From Paramicrobacterium agarici (GTDB lineage: Bacteria > Actinomycetota > Actinomycetes > Actinomycetales > Microbacteriaceae), in contig NZ_PDJE01000001.1 of the NCBI RefSeq assembly GCF_002563955.1, forward strand, positions 3,169,921 to 3,233,920: a stretch of DNA of 64,000 nucleotides, read 5' to 3'. Position 1 is the stretch's first letter; each line of letters begins with the position of its first letter. The notes under the pieces are model-generated. The model saw nothing but the letters and a program-made list of their open reading frames with translations, searched no databases and was not told the DNA's origin. A program made the translations under genes and the position numbers. Below, one piece after another: positions 49,187-58,487 of this stretch.

Positions 49187-50163
49187 CTGATGGTAATCGC
49201 GGGATCGTGCGCGACGCGACGTTCGCCTCCGGCAATGTGGGCGCGGACACGCTCGATGAGCTGGGACGGGTCCCGGTCGTCTGCGGCTGTTGCGCGGATC
49301 GTTCGCAATCCGATGTCGGCGAAATCGTTCACTCGGGCGATGTCGGTTTGCCACTGCCCGACATCTGTCAGATGCTGTTCCCCTTCATATTCGATGATGA
49401 GACCCCACGTCAGGTACAGCATGTCGACGCGCCCCACGAACGCGCCGCGGTAGTAGATCGACGGGTTGACCGCGGGCTCGGGAAGCCCCGCTTGTACGAG
49501 ATGAACGCGCAGTCTCGACTCGCGCGGGGACTCTGCGCGCTCGTTGAGGAGCGCGAGCGACGCGGTTCGGCGCGCACGCCCGCGTGACGTCGGGTAACTG
49601 CGGGCGACTGCGGCGAGCGCTCGCTTTGTCGTGCGCCGAGCGCGGCGGTGAATGAGCCCGTCACCCGCGGCGACAAGGTCGGGAACATCCAGTAGTGCGG
49701 CGAGGTCGCACCACGTGCGTTCGACAGTGGTCACGGGGATGCCGTCGATCGACGTGATTTCGCCGGGACGCGTCGTTACTTGATGCCCCGCGATGCCCTT
49801 TCCGACGGGCGCGCGCGTCCCCCTCGGAACACTAATGTGCACCACTTCGTCCCCGAGAAAACGAAGAGGAAGCGGGATGCTGTGGAGGTAGGCGGCCGAT
49901 GTCAGCGACGCCGCGCTGCCGACGGGCATTCTCAGCATTGCCGAACGCGCGAACGCTTCGACCCGCCGTCGCTTGTCGCTCACCTTCTCGCGAACAGTCG
50001 CGCTGTCGCCGACTGGTTGTAGCCAGCGTGCCGGCATTCGTACGCGGGGAAATGGCGCAACGAGATCGCTTCCGCGCATACGGGCGCGGCTCAGTCCGGC
50101 ACCTCGCCCGTCCTTCACCGTGAATGCACTGTTCTCCAAATGTTCGGGAAGTGGCTTCGGCAT
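49180..50163 (-). CDS. AbiEi-like/DUF559 (Vsr-type nuclease fold) protein
   Basis: 327 residues from MPKPLPEHLEN. The N-terminal 100 residues and the ITSIDGIPVTTVERTWCDLAAL segment are typical of the AbiEi/antitoxin-like family. The C-terminal 110 residues are of DUF559 type, with GRVDMLYLTWGLIIEYEGEQH carrying the Asp, Glu and Glu expected of a PD-(D/E)XK or Vsr-like nuclease. Such genes are common in this family of bacteria and are of unknown role. The ribosome-binding site is weak. Confidence 0.78.
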   Translation of the reverse strand: MPKPLPEHLENSAFTVKDGRGAGLSRARMRGSDLVAPFPRVRMPARWLQPVGDSATVREKVSDKRRRVEAFARSAMLRMPVGSAASLTSAAYLHSIPLPLRFLGDEVVHISVPRGTRAPVGKGIAGHQVTTRPGEITSIDGIPVTTVERTWCDLAALLDVPDLVAAGDGLIHRRARRTTKRALAAVARSYPTSRGRARRTASLALLNERAESPRESRLRVHLVQAGLPEPAVNPSIYYRGAFVGRVDMLYLTWGLIIEYEGEQHLTDVGQWQTDIARVNDFADIGLRTIRATAADDRDPSQLIERVRAHIAGGERRVAHDPAITIRW

Positions 50164-50328
50164 GCAACAACTCTGCGCCTCGCCAAGCAGTGACGGCGCC
50201 CCGGCGAGCATCCTGTGGATGATGAAGGACCGCTTCACCCCTGTGGAGGGAGAGTCCCGAAAGTGACTTGCAGGATCTGGCTGTTCCCGGGGAGACGATG
50301 AGCAGCCACTTCCTGCAACTCACCTTCG

Positions 50329-50450
<122 letters not shown>

Positions 50451-50511
50451 GCCAGCGCGACTATCGGGACGGTGGCGGCCGCGGCCACAGCGCCATGCGC
50501 GGCGGGAACCG

Positions 50512-51372
50512 TCAGACGCGACGAAAAGAGACGGCCTGCCCTGGACGCACCTGAGCGAAAACGTCAAGCGCGTTACGGGAGACCACGCCGATCACCGGGT
50601 ACCCGCCCGTGACCGGATGGTCGGCGAGCAGCACCGTCGGGAGGCCGGACGGCGGAACCTGGATCGCGCCGGCCACCATGCCCTCGCTCGGAAGCTCCGC
50701 ATCGACAGCGCGTTCGAGGGGAACGCCGGCCAGGCGCGCGCCCACTCTGTTCGAAGCCGCGTCGATGCGCCACTCGGCGGAGAAGAACGCGGCGACCGCG
50801 GCATCCGTAAACCAGTCGTCGCGGGGGCCCAGCGAGACAGGAACATCGACACGCTCATCGGTGGGCGGACCCCATGGCGCAATCTCGAGAACGGGAACCT
50901 CCGTGCGCGGCGGCGCCCCGACCGTCAGCTCGTCGCCCGCCATGAGAGGGCCGGGCCCCAGCTCTGACAGCACGTCGCGCGAGCGAGACCCGAGCACGGG
51001 GGCGACGTCGACGCCGCCCCGCACCGCGAGATACGGGCGCAGACCGTGTGTCGCGGCATCCACGCGAATCAGCTGACCCGCCTGCGCTCGCACGGCGGAA
51101 TTCGGGTCAACCGGCTCGCCGTCCACCATGATGGGACACCATGCTCCCGTGACGGCGAACCAGACGTCGTCGTCAGCGCGAGCCTCGAATCCGCCGACCG
51201 TGATCTCGAGGCCTGCCGCACGCTCGCCATTGCCCACGAGCCGGTTGGCGAGCGTGAGCGCGCCGCGATCGAGCGCACCGGACGGGGGAACGCCGATGTG
51301 AGCGAACCCCGGCCGGCCGAGGTCTTGCACGGTCGTGAGCGGCCCGGGCTCAACGACGATCAGCCGCGTCAT
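50512..51372 (-). CDS. pxpC: 5-oxoprolinase subunit PxpC (biotin-dependent carboxyltransferase-like)
   Basis: 286 residues from MTRLIVVEPGPLTTVQDLGRPG; the ATG overlaps the pxpB stop (ATGA). The N-terminal motif, GVPPSGALDRGALTLANRLVGN and the C-terminal LADHPVTGGYPVIGVV are the KipA/allophanate-hydrolase-subunit-2 signature. With PxpA and PxpB it forms the ATP-dependent enzyme that opens 5-oxoproline to glutamate. Confidence 0.94.
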   Translation of the reverse strand: MTRLIVVEPGPLTTVQDLGRPGFAHIGVPPSGALDRGALTLANRLVGNGERAAGLEITVGGFEARADDDVWFAVTGAWCPIMVDGEPVDPNSAVRAQAGQLIRVDAATHGLRPYLAVRGGVDVAPVLGSRSRDVLSELGPGPLMAGDELTVGAPPRTEVPVLEIAPWGPPTDERVDVPVSLGPRDDWFTDAAVAAFFSAEWRIDAASNRVGARLAGVPLERAVDAELPSEGMVAGAIQVPPSGLPTVLLADHPVTGGYPVIGVVSRNALDVFAQVRPGQAVSFRRV

Positions 51373-51989
51373 GGCGCCTCCCGAAACGAGACCGTCGCTC
51401 CGGGTTCGAGAAGGGCAGGATGCTGCCGCTCGACGTTCCACAGTTCGGCGTCCGTTCGGCCGATGAGCTGCCATCCGCCGGGCGACGACCGCGGATAGAC
51501 GCCCGTGAACTCGCCGGCGAGAGCGACGGATCCGGCCGGAACGTGCGTGCGCGGCGTTTCGCGACGCGGCACCGCCAGACCGTCATCGTCGGTGACGAGA
51601 TACGCGAAGCCAGGAGCGAATCCGCCGAACGCGACACGCCACGTCGCCCGAGTGTGTCGCGCGATGACCTCACGCTCGGACATGCCGGTCAGACGCGCGA
51701 CTTCGGCGAGATCGGCGCCGTCATAGCGCACGTCGATGTGCACGAGCGCTGTCTCGGAGACCTCGGCGTCAACCGGTTGCGCATCGTCGAGCCACCGTCG
51801 CACCGCCTGCACGTCGTGCGGACGCTCGACGGTGACGAGGATGGTGCGTGCCGCCGGAACAACATCGACGACGGAGCCGGGCCGGTCGACGAGGCCACGA
51901 TGCAGCGCCATGACGTCGTCGAGACTCGCGCACTCGACAAGCAGCGCCACATCGCCGACGCGGCGGATGCTGCGGGACGCCGCCTGCAT
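51369..51989 (-). CDS. pxpB: 5-oxoprolinase subunit PxpB (KipI-like)
   Basis: 206 residues from MQAASRSIRRVGDVALLVE. VDVVPAARTILVTVE and the GFAPGFAYLVTDDDGLAVPRR region identify the KipI/allophanate-hydrolase-subunit-1 family. Its start overlaps the pxpA stop by one base and its stop overlaps pxpC, so the three subunits are coupled. Confidence 0.93.
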   Translation of the reverse strand: MQAASRSIRRVGDVALLVECASLDDVMALHRGLVDRPGSVVDVVPAARTILVTVERPHDVQAVRRWLDDAQPVDAEVSETALVHIDVRYDGADLAEVARLTGMSEREVIARHTRATWRVAFGGFAPGFAYLVTDDDGLAVPRRETPRTHVPAGSVALAGEFTGVYPRSSPGGWQLIGRTDAELWNVERQHPALLEPGATVSFREAP

Positions 51990-52738
51990 CACACGACCGC
52001 CGCGATCTCGATGCCCGCGCGCCCGAGCGCTGCCCGCACGTCGGCGGCCATGCGCACCGCGCCGGGGGTATCGCCGTGCACGCACAGGGAGTCGACGTCG
52101 AGCGACAGCCGCTCCCCCGTCACCGCGACGACCTCGCCGTGAGCGACGATCCCGACGGCACGTTCGGCGACAGCATCCGGCTCAAGCAATGCACCCTCGT
52201 CGCCACGCGGAACAAGAGAGCCGTCGCGCGCGTAGCCGCGATCGACGAATGCCTCGCGAATGAACCGCAGACCCCGTTCGGATGCTGCGGTCGCGATGCT
52301 CGACTGCGGAAGCCCCATGATCGGCAGGGCTCCGCGCGATGCCACCGCCGCAGCAACAATGTCGGCGCGCTCGGCGTCGCAGGCGATGCGGTTGTACAGC
52401 GCCCCGTGCGGCTTGATGTAGCTCACCGCTCCCCCCGCGGCATACGCGATCTCGCTCAGCGTCTCGATCTGCTCGACGATGTCGTCGGTGAGCGTCGCGC
52501 GGTCGATCTCGATGTCGGTGCGCCCGAAGCCCGTGCGATCGCGGTACGAGACGTGCGCGCCGATTGCGACGCCATGCTGCACGGCGAGATCGCACGTCGC
52601 GCGCATGCTCGCCGCGTCGCCCGCGTGAAAGCCGCACGCGACGTTAGCGCTCGAGATGTGCGGGAACATGGCGGCATCGTCTGCCGTCGGCTGCCCGTCG
52701 ACGGTCTCACCGAGGTCGCAATTGAGATCGATGCGCAC
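51989..52738 (-). CDS. pxpA: 5-oxoprolinase subunit PxpA (LamB/YcsF family)
   Basis: 249 residues. The start MRIDLNCDLGET, SANVACGFHAGD and IKPHGALYNRIACD are diagnostic of LamB/YcsF. It is the first gene of the pxpABC operon. A TAGCCT hexamer lies 14 bases before the ATG, but no -35 is evident. It diverges from the spermidine-synthase-like gene. Confidence 0.94.
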   Translation of the reverse strand: MRIDLNCDLGETVDGQPTADDAAMFPHISSANVACGFHAGDAASMRATCDLAVQHGVAIGAHVSYRDRTGFGRTDIEIDRATLTDDIVEQIETLSEIAYAAGGAVSYIKPHGALYNRIACDAERADIVAAAVASRGALPIMGLPQSSIATAASERGLRFIREAFVDRGYARDGSLVPRGDEGALLEPDAVAERAVGIVAHGEVVAVTGERLSLDVDSLCVHGDTPGAVRMAADVRAALGRAGIEIAAVV

Positions 52739-52889
52739 ACCTCAAGGCTAGCGCGGTGCCCGCGCGGGGTTCTGACCGTTGCGGTCGTACTGGCGCCGCG
52801 GCGCACTAATACGTCCGCAAGGTTCAGAAGACGTGGGCGCCCGGGGGGATCCCCGGCGCCGGAAGGACCAGCGCCGTAGACTCGCGAGT

Positions 52890-53741
52890 GTGAGCGAGAA
52901 TCCGTCGATCGTGCTGTCGGGCAGCGGCCTGGCAGCATCCATCGAGCCTGATGCGTATGTCGACGGCGCCTATCAGCTGGTCGTTGACGGCACGCCGCAA
53001 TCGCACGTGAACATGACCGATCCGCGCGAGCTGTTCTTCGAGTACGTGCGCCGCATCGGCCACGTCGTCGACCTCGTTCGCTCCCCCGCGGCTCCCATCA
53101 CCGCTGTGCACCTCGGCGCCGGCGCGCTCACGCTGCCTCGCTACGTCGACGCCACGCGTCCGGGTTCGCGGCAGCAGGTGATCGAGCTCGAGCGCGACCT
53201 CGTGGATTTTGTGCGCGAGCACCTGCCGTGGCCCAAGCGCGCCCAGATTCGCGTGCGATACGGCGACGCCCGCGAGGTGCTCGGCCGCCTTCCGGCCGGT
53301 CTGCACGGCACTGTCGACCTCGTGATCAGCGACATCTTCAATGGCGCGCAGACCCCTGCCCACGTGACCAGCACCGAGTTCTACGCGATGGTCTCTGCGC
53401 TGCTCTCGCCCGACGGAATGCTCGCCGTCAACGTCGCCGACGGGCCGGGTCTTGCGTTCGCCCGCGGTCAGGCCGCAACGCTGAGCGAGGTGTTCGGCGA
53501 GGTGGCTGCCCTCGCCGACACGCAGATTCTCAAGGGACGTCGCTTCGGCAACGTCGTGCTCGTCGCCTCGCGGTCGATGCTGCCGCTCGACATGGTGCCT
53601 CGACTTCTTGCGGGAGGACCGTATCCGGCAAAGCTCGTCGCGGGCCGCGAACTGCGGGACTTCATGGCAGGCGCTCGCCCGGTGTCTGACGCCGAGGCGA
53701 CGCCGTCTCCTGAGCCGTCGCGCACCGTGTTCGGACTGTGA
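52890..53741 (+). CDS. Spermidine-synthase-like methyltransferase-fold protein
   Basis: 283 residues from a GTG that lies 7 bases after TAGACT, so probably leaderless. Rossmann motifs HLGAGALTLPRY, the acidic ELERD and GDAREVL match the SpeE-like fold. Where polyamine synthases have the catalytic Asp (DSTDP) this protein reads SDIFNGAQTP, so a polyamine aminopropyl transfer is doubtful. Such fused or solo SpeE-like proteins are common in actinobacteria. The stop overlaps the next start (GTGA). Confidence 0.85.
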   Translation: MSENPSIVLSGSGLAASIEPDAYVDGAYQLVVDGTPQSHVNMTDPRELFFEYVRRIGHVVDLVRSPAAPITAVHLGAGALTLPRYVDATRPGSRQQVIELERDLVDFVREHLPWPKRAQIRVRYGDAREVLGRLPAGLHGTVDLVISDIFNGAQTPAHVTSTEFYAMVSALLSPDGMLAVNVADGPGLAFARGQAATLSEVFGEVAALADTQILKGRRFGNVVLVASRSMLPLDMVPRLLAGGPYPAKLVAGRELRDFMAGARPVSDAEATPSPEPSRTVFGL

Positions 53742-54874
53742 CCATGCCATCGAGAGCATATTCCCAGCGGATGCTGTCGAGCGCAGCGCTTCTGGCAGCA
53801 TCCGCTCTGCTTCTTACGGCGTGCACGAGCACAGAAGTGCCGACCGATCCTCGCGCTTCCGCGTCCGCCGACAGCGGCGCGCCAGGAATGCCGAGTGGGG
53901 AATACGACGTTCTCGCAACGAACCTCGACGCACCCTGGTCGGTGGTCCCTCTCGACGGCGGCGCTCTTCTCTCGCTGCGCGATGCCGCGCAGATCGTGCA
54001 TCTCGCCGCGGGCGGCGCCCTCAACGTCGTCGCGACGGTCGACCAGGCAGCGCCCGGAGGTGAGGGCGGCCTGCTCGGCCTCGCACTGCACGACGACGAT
54101 GGCGACGCGTGGCTGTACGCATATGTCACGACCGCGAGCGACAATCGCATTCTGCGCTACCCGGTGACCGGGCTGCCCGATGATCCGCAACTCGGAGCCA
54201 GCACAGTCGTTCTCACCGGCATCCCGAAAGCCTCCATTCACAACGGCGGTCGCCTCGCATTCGGGCCCGATGGCATGCTGTACGCCACGACGGGAGACGC
54301 GACCGGGGGCGAGATCGCGCAAGACATCGACTCGCTCGCGGGCAAGATCCTGCGCATGACCCCCGACGGGAGCGTGCCAGACGACAATCCGATCGACGGT
54401 TCGCTCGTGTACTCGCTCGGGCACCGCAACCCGCAGGGACTGGCGTGGACCGATGACGGAACGCTGTGGGCCAGCGAGTTCGGCCAGAACACGTGGGACG
54501 AGCTGAACATCATCGAACCGGGAGCGAACTACGGCTGGCCTACCGTCGAGGGCATCGCCGACGACGACCGCTTCGTCGATCCGGTGCTGCAGTGGTCGAC
54601 GGCCGAAGCGAGCCCGAGCGGTCTCGCGGCGATCGGCGACACGCTGTACATGGCGGGGCTGGGTGGCGAACGCCTGTGGGTGATCGAGACGGAGGCCGAC
54701 GCCCCGACGGCATCCGCGTTCTTCGTCGGCGAGTTCGGTCGCGTGCGCGACGCCGTGGCGACAGCATCCGGATCTCTCTGGCTGCTGACGAACAACACCG
54801 ACGGCCGGGGAAATCCGGGCGCCGATGACGACAAGCTGATCGAGGTGCGCATCAATGCGAGCCGATCGGGTTAG
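53738..54874 (+). CDS. Glucose/sorbosone dehydrogenase-like lipoprotein
   Basis: 378 residues from GTG (or 376 from the ATG at 53744). The signal peptide ends in the lipobox LLTAC, with the lipid Cys near residue 29. The beta-propeller domain has GLLGLALHDDD, GRLAFGPDGMLYATTGDA, GHRNPQGLAW, the conserved EFGQNTWDELN and the C-terminal YGWPTVEG. It is a PQQ-type or sugar-binding propeller of the GSDH family; the substrate is not predictable. Located outside the membrane. Confidence 0.9.
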   Translation: MTMPSRAYSQRMLSSAALLAASALLLTACTSTEVPTDPRASASADSGAPGMPSGEYDVLATNLDAPWSVVPLDGGALLSLRDAAQIVHLAAGGALNVVATVDQAAPGGEGGLLGLALHDDDGDAWLYAYVTTASDNRILRYPVTGLPDDPQLGASTVVLTGIPKASIHNGGRLAFGPDGMLYATTGDATGGEIAQDIDSLAGKILRMTPDGSVPDDNPIDGSLVYSLGHRNPQGLAWTDDGTLWASEFGQNTWDELNIIEPGANYGWPTVEGIADDDRFVDPVLQWSTAEASPSGLAAIGDTLYMAGLGGERLWVIETEADAPTASAFFVGEFGRVRDAVATASGSLWLLTNNTDGRGNPGADDDKLIEVRINASRSG

Positions 54875-54934
54875 CCTCGAAGTCGACAGCGGCCGTTTCG
54901 GGGCACAAAGGGGGAGAGCACTCTGAGCATCATT

Positions 54935-55435
54935 TTGGGCTATGACGCCGCGAGCCTTCGCGAGAAGGTAGACCTGAAGGCCGTCGGCGAGCGCCTCGAC
55001 GAGCTCGGCAACATGCGCAGTCTTGAGGCTCTGTGCGAGAAAGCGTGGCTGCTGAAGGTCGCCGGCCAGCTCGACGATGCCCTCGATGCCGCGAACGCCG
55101 CCGTGCGACTCGCGAGGTTCACGGGCAACCGCCGCGACCTCATGAGACCGCGGATGCTGCGCGCGCAGGTTCTGCAGTTTCGCGCTGAGTTCGAGCCCGC
55201 CCTTCATGAGCTGAACTCCCTCATCGAAGAGGCGCACACGCACGAGTGGATGCTGTACGAGGCGTTCGCTCTGCAGCACAGGGGCAAGGTGTACTTCGAT
55301 CAGAAGGAGTACGAGCTCGCACTCGAGGACTTCCGCACCGCGGTTCAGCTGCGGAGGGACGCCGGGGCGTCTGAGGAGCAGATCGAGTCATCGCTCATTG
55401 CGATTCGGGCTGCGGAGTCGCACCTTTCGCTGTAG
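54935..55435 (+). CDS. TPR-like helical-repeat protein
   Basis: 166 residues from a TTG; GGGGAGA at 54911-54917 is rather far from it, so a non-ATG start somewhat upstream cannot be excluded. The sequence consists of helical pairs, including AKWLL-type LCEKAWLLKVAGQLDDALDA and KVYFDQKEYELALEDF, resembling about three tetratricopeptide units. It is likely a protein-interaction module; function unknown. Confidence 0.75.
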   Translation: MGYDAASLREKVDLKAVGERLDELGNMRSLEALCEKAWLLKVAGQLDDALDAANAAVRLARFTGNRRDLMRPRMLRAQVLQFRAEFEPALHELNSLIEEAHTHEWMLYEAFALQHRGKVYFDQKEYELALEDFRTAVQLRRDAGASEEQIESSLIAIRAAESHLSL

Positions 55436-55496
55436 CCGGAGCGTTGCGCGGCGCGATCGAGCGCGCAATGTCGGTGACGTGCCATACCGTTAAGCC

Positions 55497-55988
55497 ATGG
55501 CAGATCTTGGTCGAGTCAGAGTATGGGCTGACGCGCTCATCTCTCTGCATCTCGACGCGTCGTGGAGCTTCGCGTTCGACAATGCGAAGAAGCGTGCCGG
55601 GCTGTGCAATTTCACCGCGAAGCGCATCTCGGTCTCGCGATATCTCGCGTCGCGGTACGACGACGACGAGATCCATCAAGTGCTTCTGCACGAGGTCGCG
55701 CACGCGCTTGCCGGTCCGAAAGCCGGGCACGGCCCCTCGTGGAAGCGCATCGCCAGAGACATCGGGTACGTCGGGCAGCGACTGCACCGCGGTCAGATCG
55801 CGGATGAGCTCGCACCGTGGGTCGGCGAATGTCCGCGCGGCCACCGCCTGTATCGCTACCGGGCTCCCACCAGGCGCGCCTCGTGCGGCGAGTGCTCTCG
55901 CCGGTTCGACCCGGCATTCGAGATCGTCTGGACGAAGCGTGTCATTTCGCCCGATGCGCGGCGCAAGGCGGCCCTCAGCGCCTCGTGA
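55497..55988 (+). CDS. SprT-like metallopeptidase-fold protein
   Basis: 163 residues. The zinc motif HEVAHAL (about residue 65), ISVSRYLASRYDDDEIHQVL before it and a C-terminal zinc ribbon (CPRGHRLYRYR ... SCGECSRRF) match the SprT-like family. Members are linked to protease or DNA-protein-crosslink repair functions; the bacterial role is unclear. It starts about 60 bases after the TPR gene. Confidence 0.9.
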   Translation: MADLGRVRVWADALISLHLDASWSFAFDNAKKRAGLCNFTAKRISVSRYLASRYDDDEIHQVLLHEVAHALAGPKAGHGPSWKRIARDIGYVGQRLHRGQIADELAPWVGECPRGHRLYRYRAPTRRASCGECSRRFDPAFEIVWTKRVISPDARRKAALSAS

Positions 55989-55993
55989 CGCGG

Positions 55994-57214
55994 TCAGTCT
56001 CGCCGGAACGCGAGCGGGTCGGCGAGCAGCGGGGCGAACGCGAGCTCGGCGGCGCCGATCATGACGCGCCGCGATCGAAGCCGGGCGCGCGCGAGCACGA
56101 CGGATCGCGAGTGCGCCGACATGGAGCGGAGCGTGAGCTCACCGCCCAGACGCTCGTCTGACACCGTCAGCAGCGCACCGAGATAGCCGCCGAGAACGAC
56201 GACCTCGGGGTCGAAGATGTTCACGAGGTTCGAGAGCGCGATGGAGAGAAACCCGAGTTGGCGCCGCACCTCTTCGAGCACGGCCTGGTCCCGGGTCACT
56301 CCCAGTTCGATGTCGAGCTCGTGCTCGTCTGCGCGCGTCAGCCCGAGCAGCCGCAGCAGGCTCTCGAGATTGACCTCGGTCTCAAGGCATCCCGTGCGGC
56401 CGCAGTGGCAGCGTGTGCCGTTGCTGTTGACCATGACGTGCCCGAGCTCGCCGGCGAACCCGGACGTTCCGCGCAGCGGCTGACCGTCGATGATCACTCC
56501 GCCGCCGATGCCCGACGCACTGCCGTCGACGAAGACGAGATCTTTGGCCCCCTTCGCCGCGCCGAACAGGTTCTCGGCGATCGCACCGACCGTCGCGTCG
56601 TTGGCGATGAAGACGGGAAGCTGAAACGCCTGCGCCATGGGGGTCGCAAGGTCGACGTCTTTCCAGCGCAGCTGAGGGGCGTTGACGATCCGCCCGCTCG
56701 CCGCGCTCACGAGCCCTGGCACGGCCACGCCGACGCCGACAAGGTCGTACGACTGCTCGATCTCGCCCCGCATGCCTTCGACGATGGAATGCGCCGCACG
56801 CACAGCCTCGGCGGGGCTGGGAATGCGTGAGCTGTCGAAGCGCACGCTTCTGATGATCTCTCCGCCGAGGCCGATGAGCCCGATCGCGACGCTGTTGTGC
56901 TCGGGGTTGACGGTGATCGCCGAGAGGCGCGGCTCTGGGTGCACGCGAAGACTCGGCCGGCCGATCTGGCCGACAACGGTCTCGGGCTCACCCTCATAGG
57001 CGAGTCCCGCCTCCACGAGCTCGGCGACCAGCACAGCGATCGTCGAGCGGTTGAGACCTGTTTGCCGTGTGAGCTCTGCCCGACTGCACCCGCCGTTGCG
57101 GTGCAGAATCTGCATGAGCATCGACAGGTTGAACCGGCGAAGCTGATCGTTGCTGGTTCGGGAACCAGAAGAGGGAGCAGCGCGATCCGGCACGACGGCC
57201 TCGCGATGGGTCAT
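55994..57214 (-). CDS. ROK-family transcriptional repressor, likely XylR
   Basis: 406 residues. The start at MTHREAVVP has AGGGGAGCAGCGCG upstream and is preferred to one 12 codons earlier. A winged helix lies at about 35-85 (RAELTRQTGLNRSTIAVLVAEL), then the ROK fold with GTSGFAGELGHVMVNSNG and the zinc-type CHCGRTGCLE. A kinase-type DxGxT motif is not obvious, as in regulators. It is the last gene of the xylFGH-type operon and is the natural candidate to bind the inverted repeat at 61353-61375. Confidence 0.88.
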   Translation of the reverse strand: MTHREAVVPDRAAPSSGSRTSNDQLRRFNLSMLMQILHRNGGCSRAELTRQTGLNRSTIAVLVAELVEAGLAYEGEPETVVGQIGRPSLRVHPEPRLSAITVNPEHNSVAIGLIGLGGEIIRSVRFDSSRIPSPAEAVRAAHSIVEGMRGEIEQSYDLVGVGVAVPGLVSAASGRIVNAPQLRWKDVDLATPMAQAFQLPVFIANDATVGAIAENLFGAAKGAKDLVFVDGSASGIGGGVIIDGQPLRGTSGFAGELGHVMVNSNGTRCHCGRTGCLETEVNLESLLRLLGLTRADEHELDIELGVTRDQAVLEEVRRQLGFLSIALSNLVNIFDPEVVVLGGYLGALLTVSDERLGGELTLRSMSAHSRSVVLARARLRSRRVMIGAAELAFAPLLADPLAFRRD

Positions 57215-57262
57215 CGCGCTGCTCCCCTCTGATCCACTTTTTGCGTTCAAGCCCCTTCGAGA

Positions 57263-58483
57263 CTATCCGGCGCTGCCGCGCTTCTTGTTGAAGATATCGA
57301 AGGCGACCGCAAGCAGAAGCACAAGTCCCTTGATGGCCATCTGCCACGCAGCATCCACCGAGAGAATCGACAGTCCCATGTTGAGCACGCCCATGACGAG
57401 CGCACCGATCACGGCACCGACGACCGTTCCGACGCCGCCTGTGACGGCCGCACCGCCGATGAACACGGCAGCGATGGCGTCGAGCTCGTAGTTCGTACCG
57501 GCCGAGGCGACCGCTCCGCCGGCTCGCGCCGTCGAGACGACTCCGGCGAGACCGGCGAGAAGACCCATGTTCGTGAGGATGAAGAAGTCGATCCACTTGG
57601 TCTTCACACCACTCATCATCGCCGCGAAGCGGTTGCCGCCAATCGCGTACACGTGGCGCCCGAACACCGTGTTGCGCAGCAGGAAGGTGTACGCCAAGAT
57701 CAGCACCGCGAGAATGATGAGAATGTACGGCGTGCCCGCGTAATCGCTCAGCAGCCACGCGAGAGCGAGAATCGCCACCGACGCGATCCCCAGCTTGATC
57801 CAGAACGAGACGAGAGGCTCGCGAACCAGGTCGAGGCGGCGCTGCGCAGCGCGAGCACGCGCCTGCTGCAGCACCAGAAGGGCGACGGCGACGACGCCGA
57901 AGACGAGAGTGAGAACGTCACGCCCGCCGAGTTCGCCGAGCCAGCCCGGGAACCAGCCCGCGCCGATCGCGACGAAGCCCTCGGGAAGACCACTGATCGT
58001 TCCGCCGGTCAGCAGCACGAGCGTGAGACCGCGGAACAAGAGCATTCCCGCGAGCGTCACGATGAACGCCGGAATCCCCACGAACGCGACCCAGAATCCT
58101 TGCCACGCGCCGACGAGCGCTCCGACGGCGATGGCGACGATCGCGGCGAGCCACCACGGCAGGCCCCACTGCTGAATCGCGATCGCCGAGATGGCTCCGA
58201 CCATGGCGACTACCGAGCCGACAGACAGATCGATGTGCCCGCCGATGATCACGATGACCATGCCGACGGCGAGAATCAGCACGTAGGCGTTCTGCTGAAT
58301 GAGGTTGTTGATGTTGCCGGGGAACAGCAGCCGGCCGTCGGTCAGAACCTGGAACAGCACGATGATGATCGCCAGTGCGGCGAGAATCCCGTACTGCCTC
58401 AGGTTGACCGAGATCGTCGGCCGCTTGCGCGGCTTCTTCTCCGGCGCCGGCGTCTTGGGCGCCGTCATTGTCGAGGTGCTCAT
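57263..58483 (-). CDS. xylH: Xylose/multiple-sugar ABC transporter permease
   Basis: 406 residues with about ten membrane helices (DLSVGSVVAMVGAISAIAI and the conserved AIGGNRFAAMMSG before the ATPase-coupling loop). It belongs to the branched-chain/ribose/xylose permease family and is complete without frameshift. It follows xylG by 4 bases and precedes the ROK gene. The other family name, MmsB/GguB, remains possible. Confidence 0.9.
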   Translation of the reverse strand: MSTSTMTAPKTPAPEKKPRKRPTISVNLRQYGILAALAIIIVLFQVLTDGRLLFPGNINNLIQQNAYVLILAVGMVIVIIGGHIDLSVGSVVAMVGAISAIAIQQWGLPWWLAAIVAIAVGALVGAWQGFWVAFVGIPAFIVTLAGMLLFRGLTLVLLTGGTISGLPEGFVAIGAGWFPGWLGELGGRDVLTLVFGVVAVALLVLQQARARAAQRRLDLVREPLVSFWIKLGIASVAILALAWLLSDYAGTPYILIILAVLILAYTFLLRNTVFGRHVYAIGGNRFAAMMSGVKTKWIDFFILTNMGLLAGLAGVVSTARAGGAVASAGTNYELDAIAAVFIGGAAVTGGVGTVVGAVIGALVMGVLNMGLSILSVDAAWQMAIKGLVLLLAVAFDIFNKKRGSAG

Positions 58484-58487
58484 GCCC

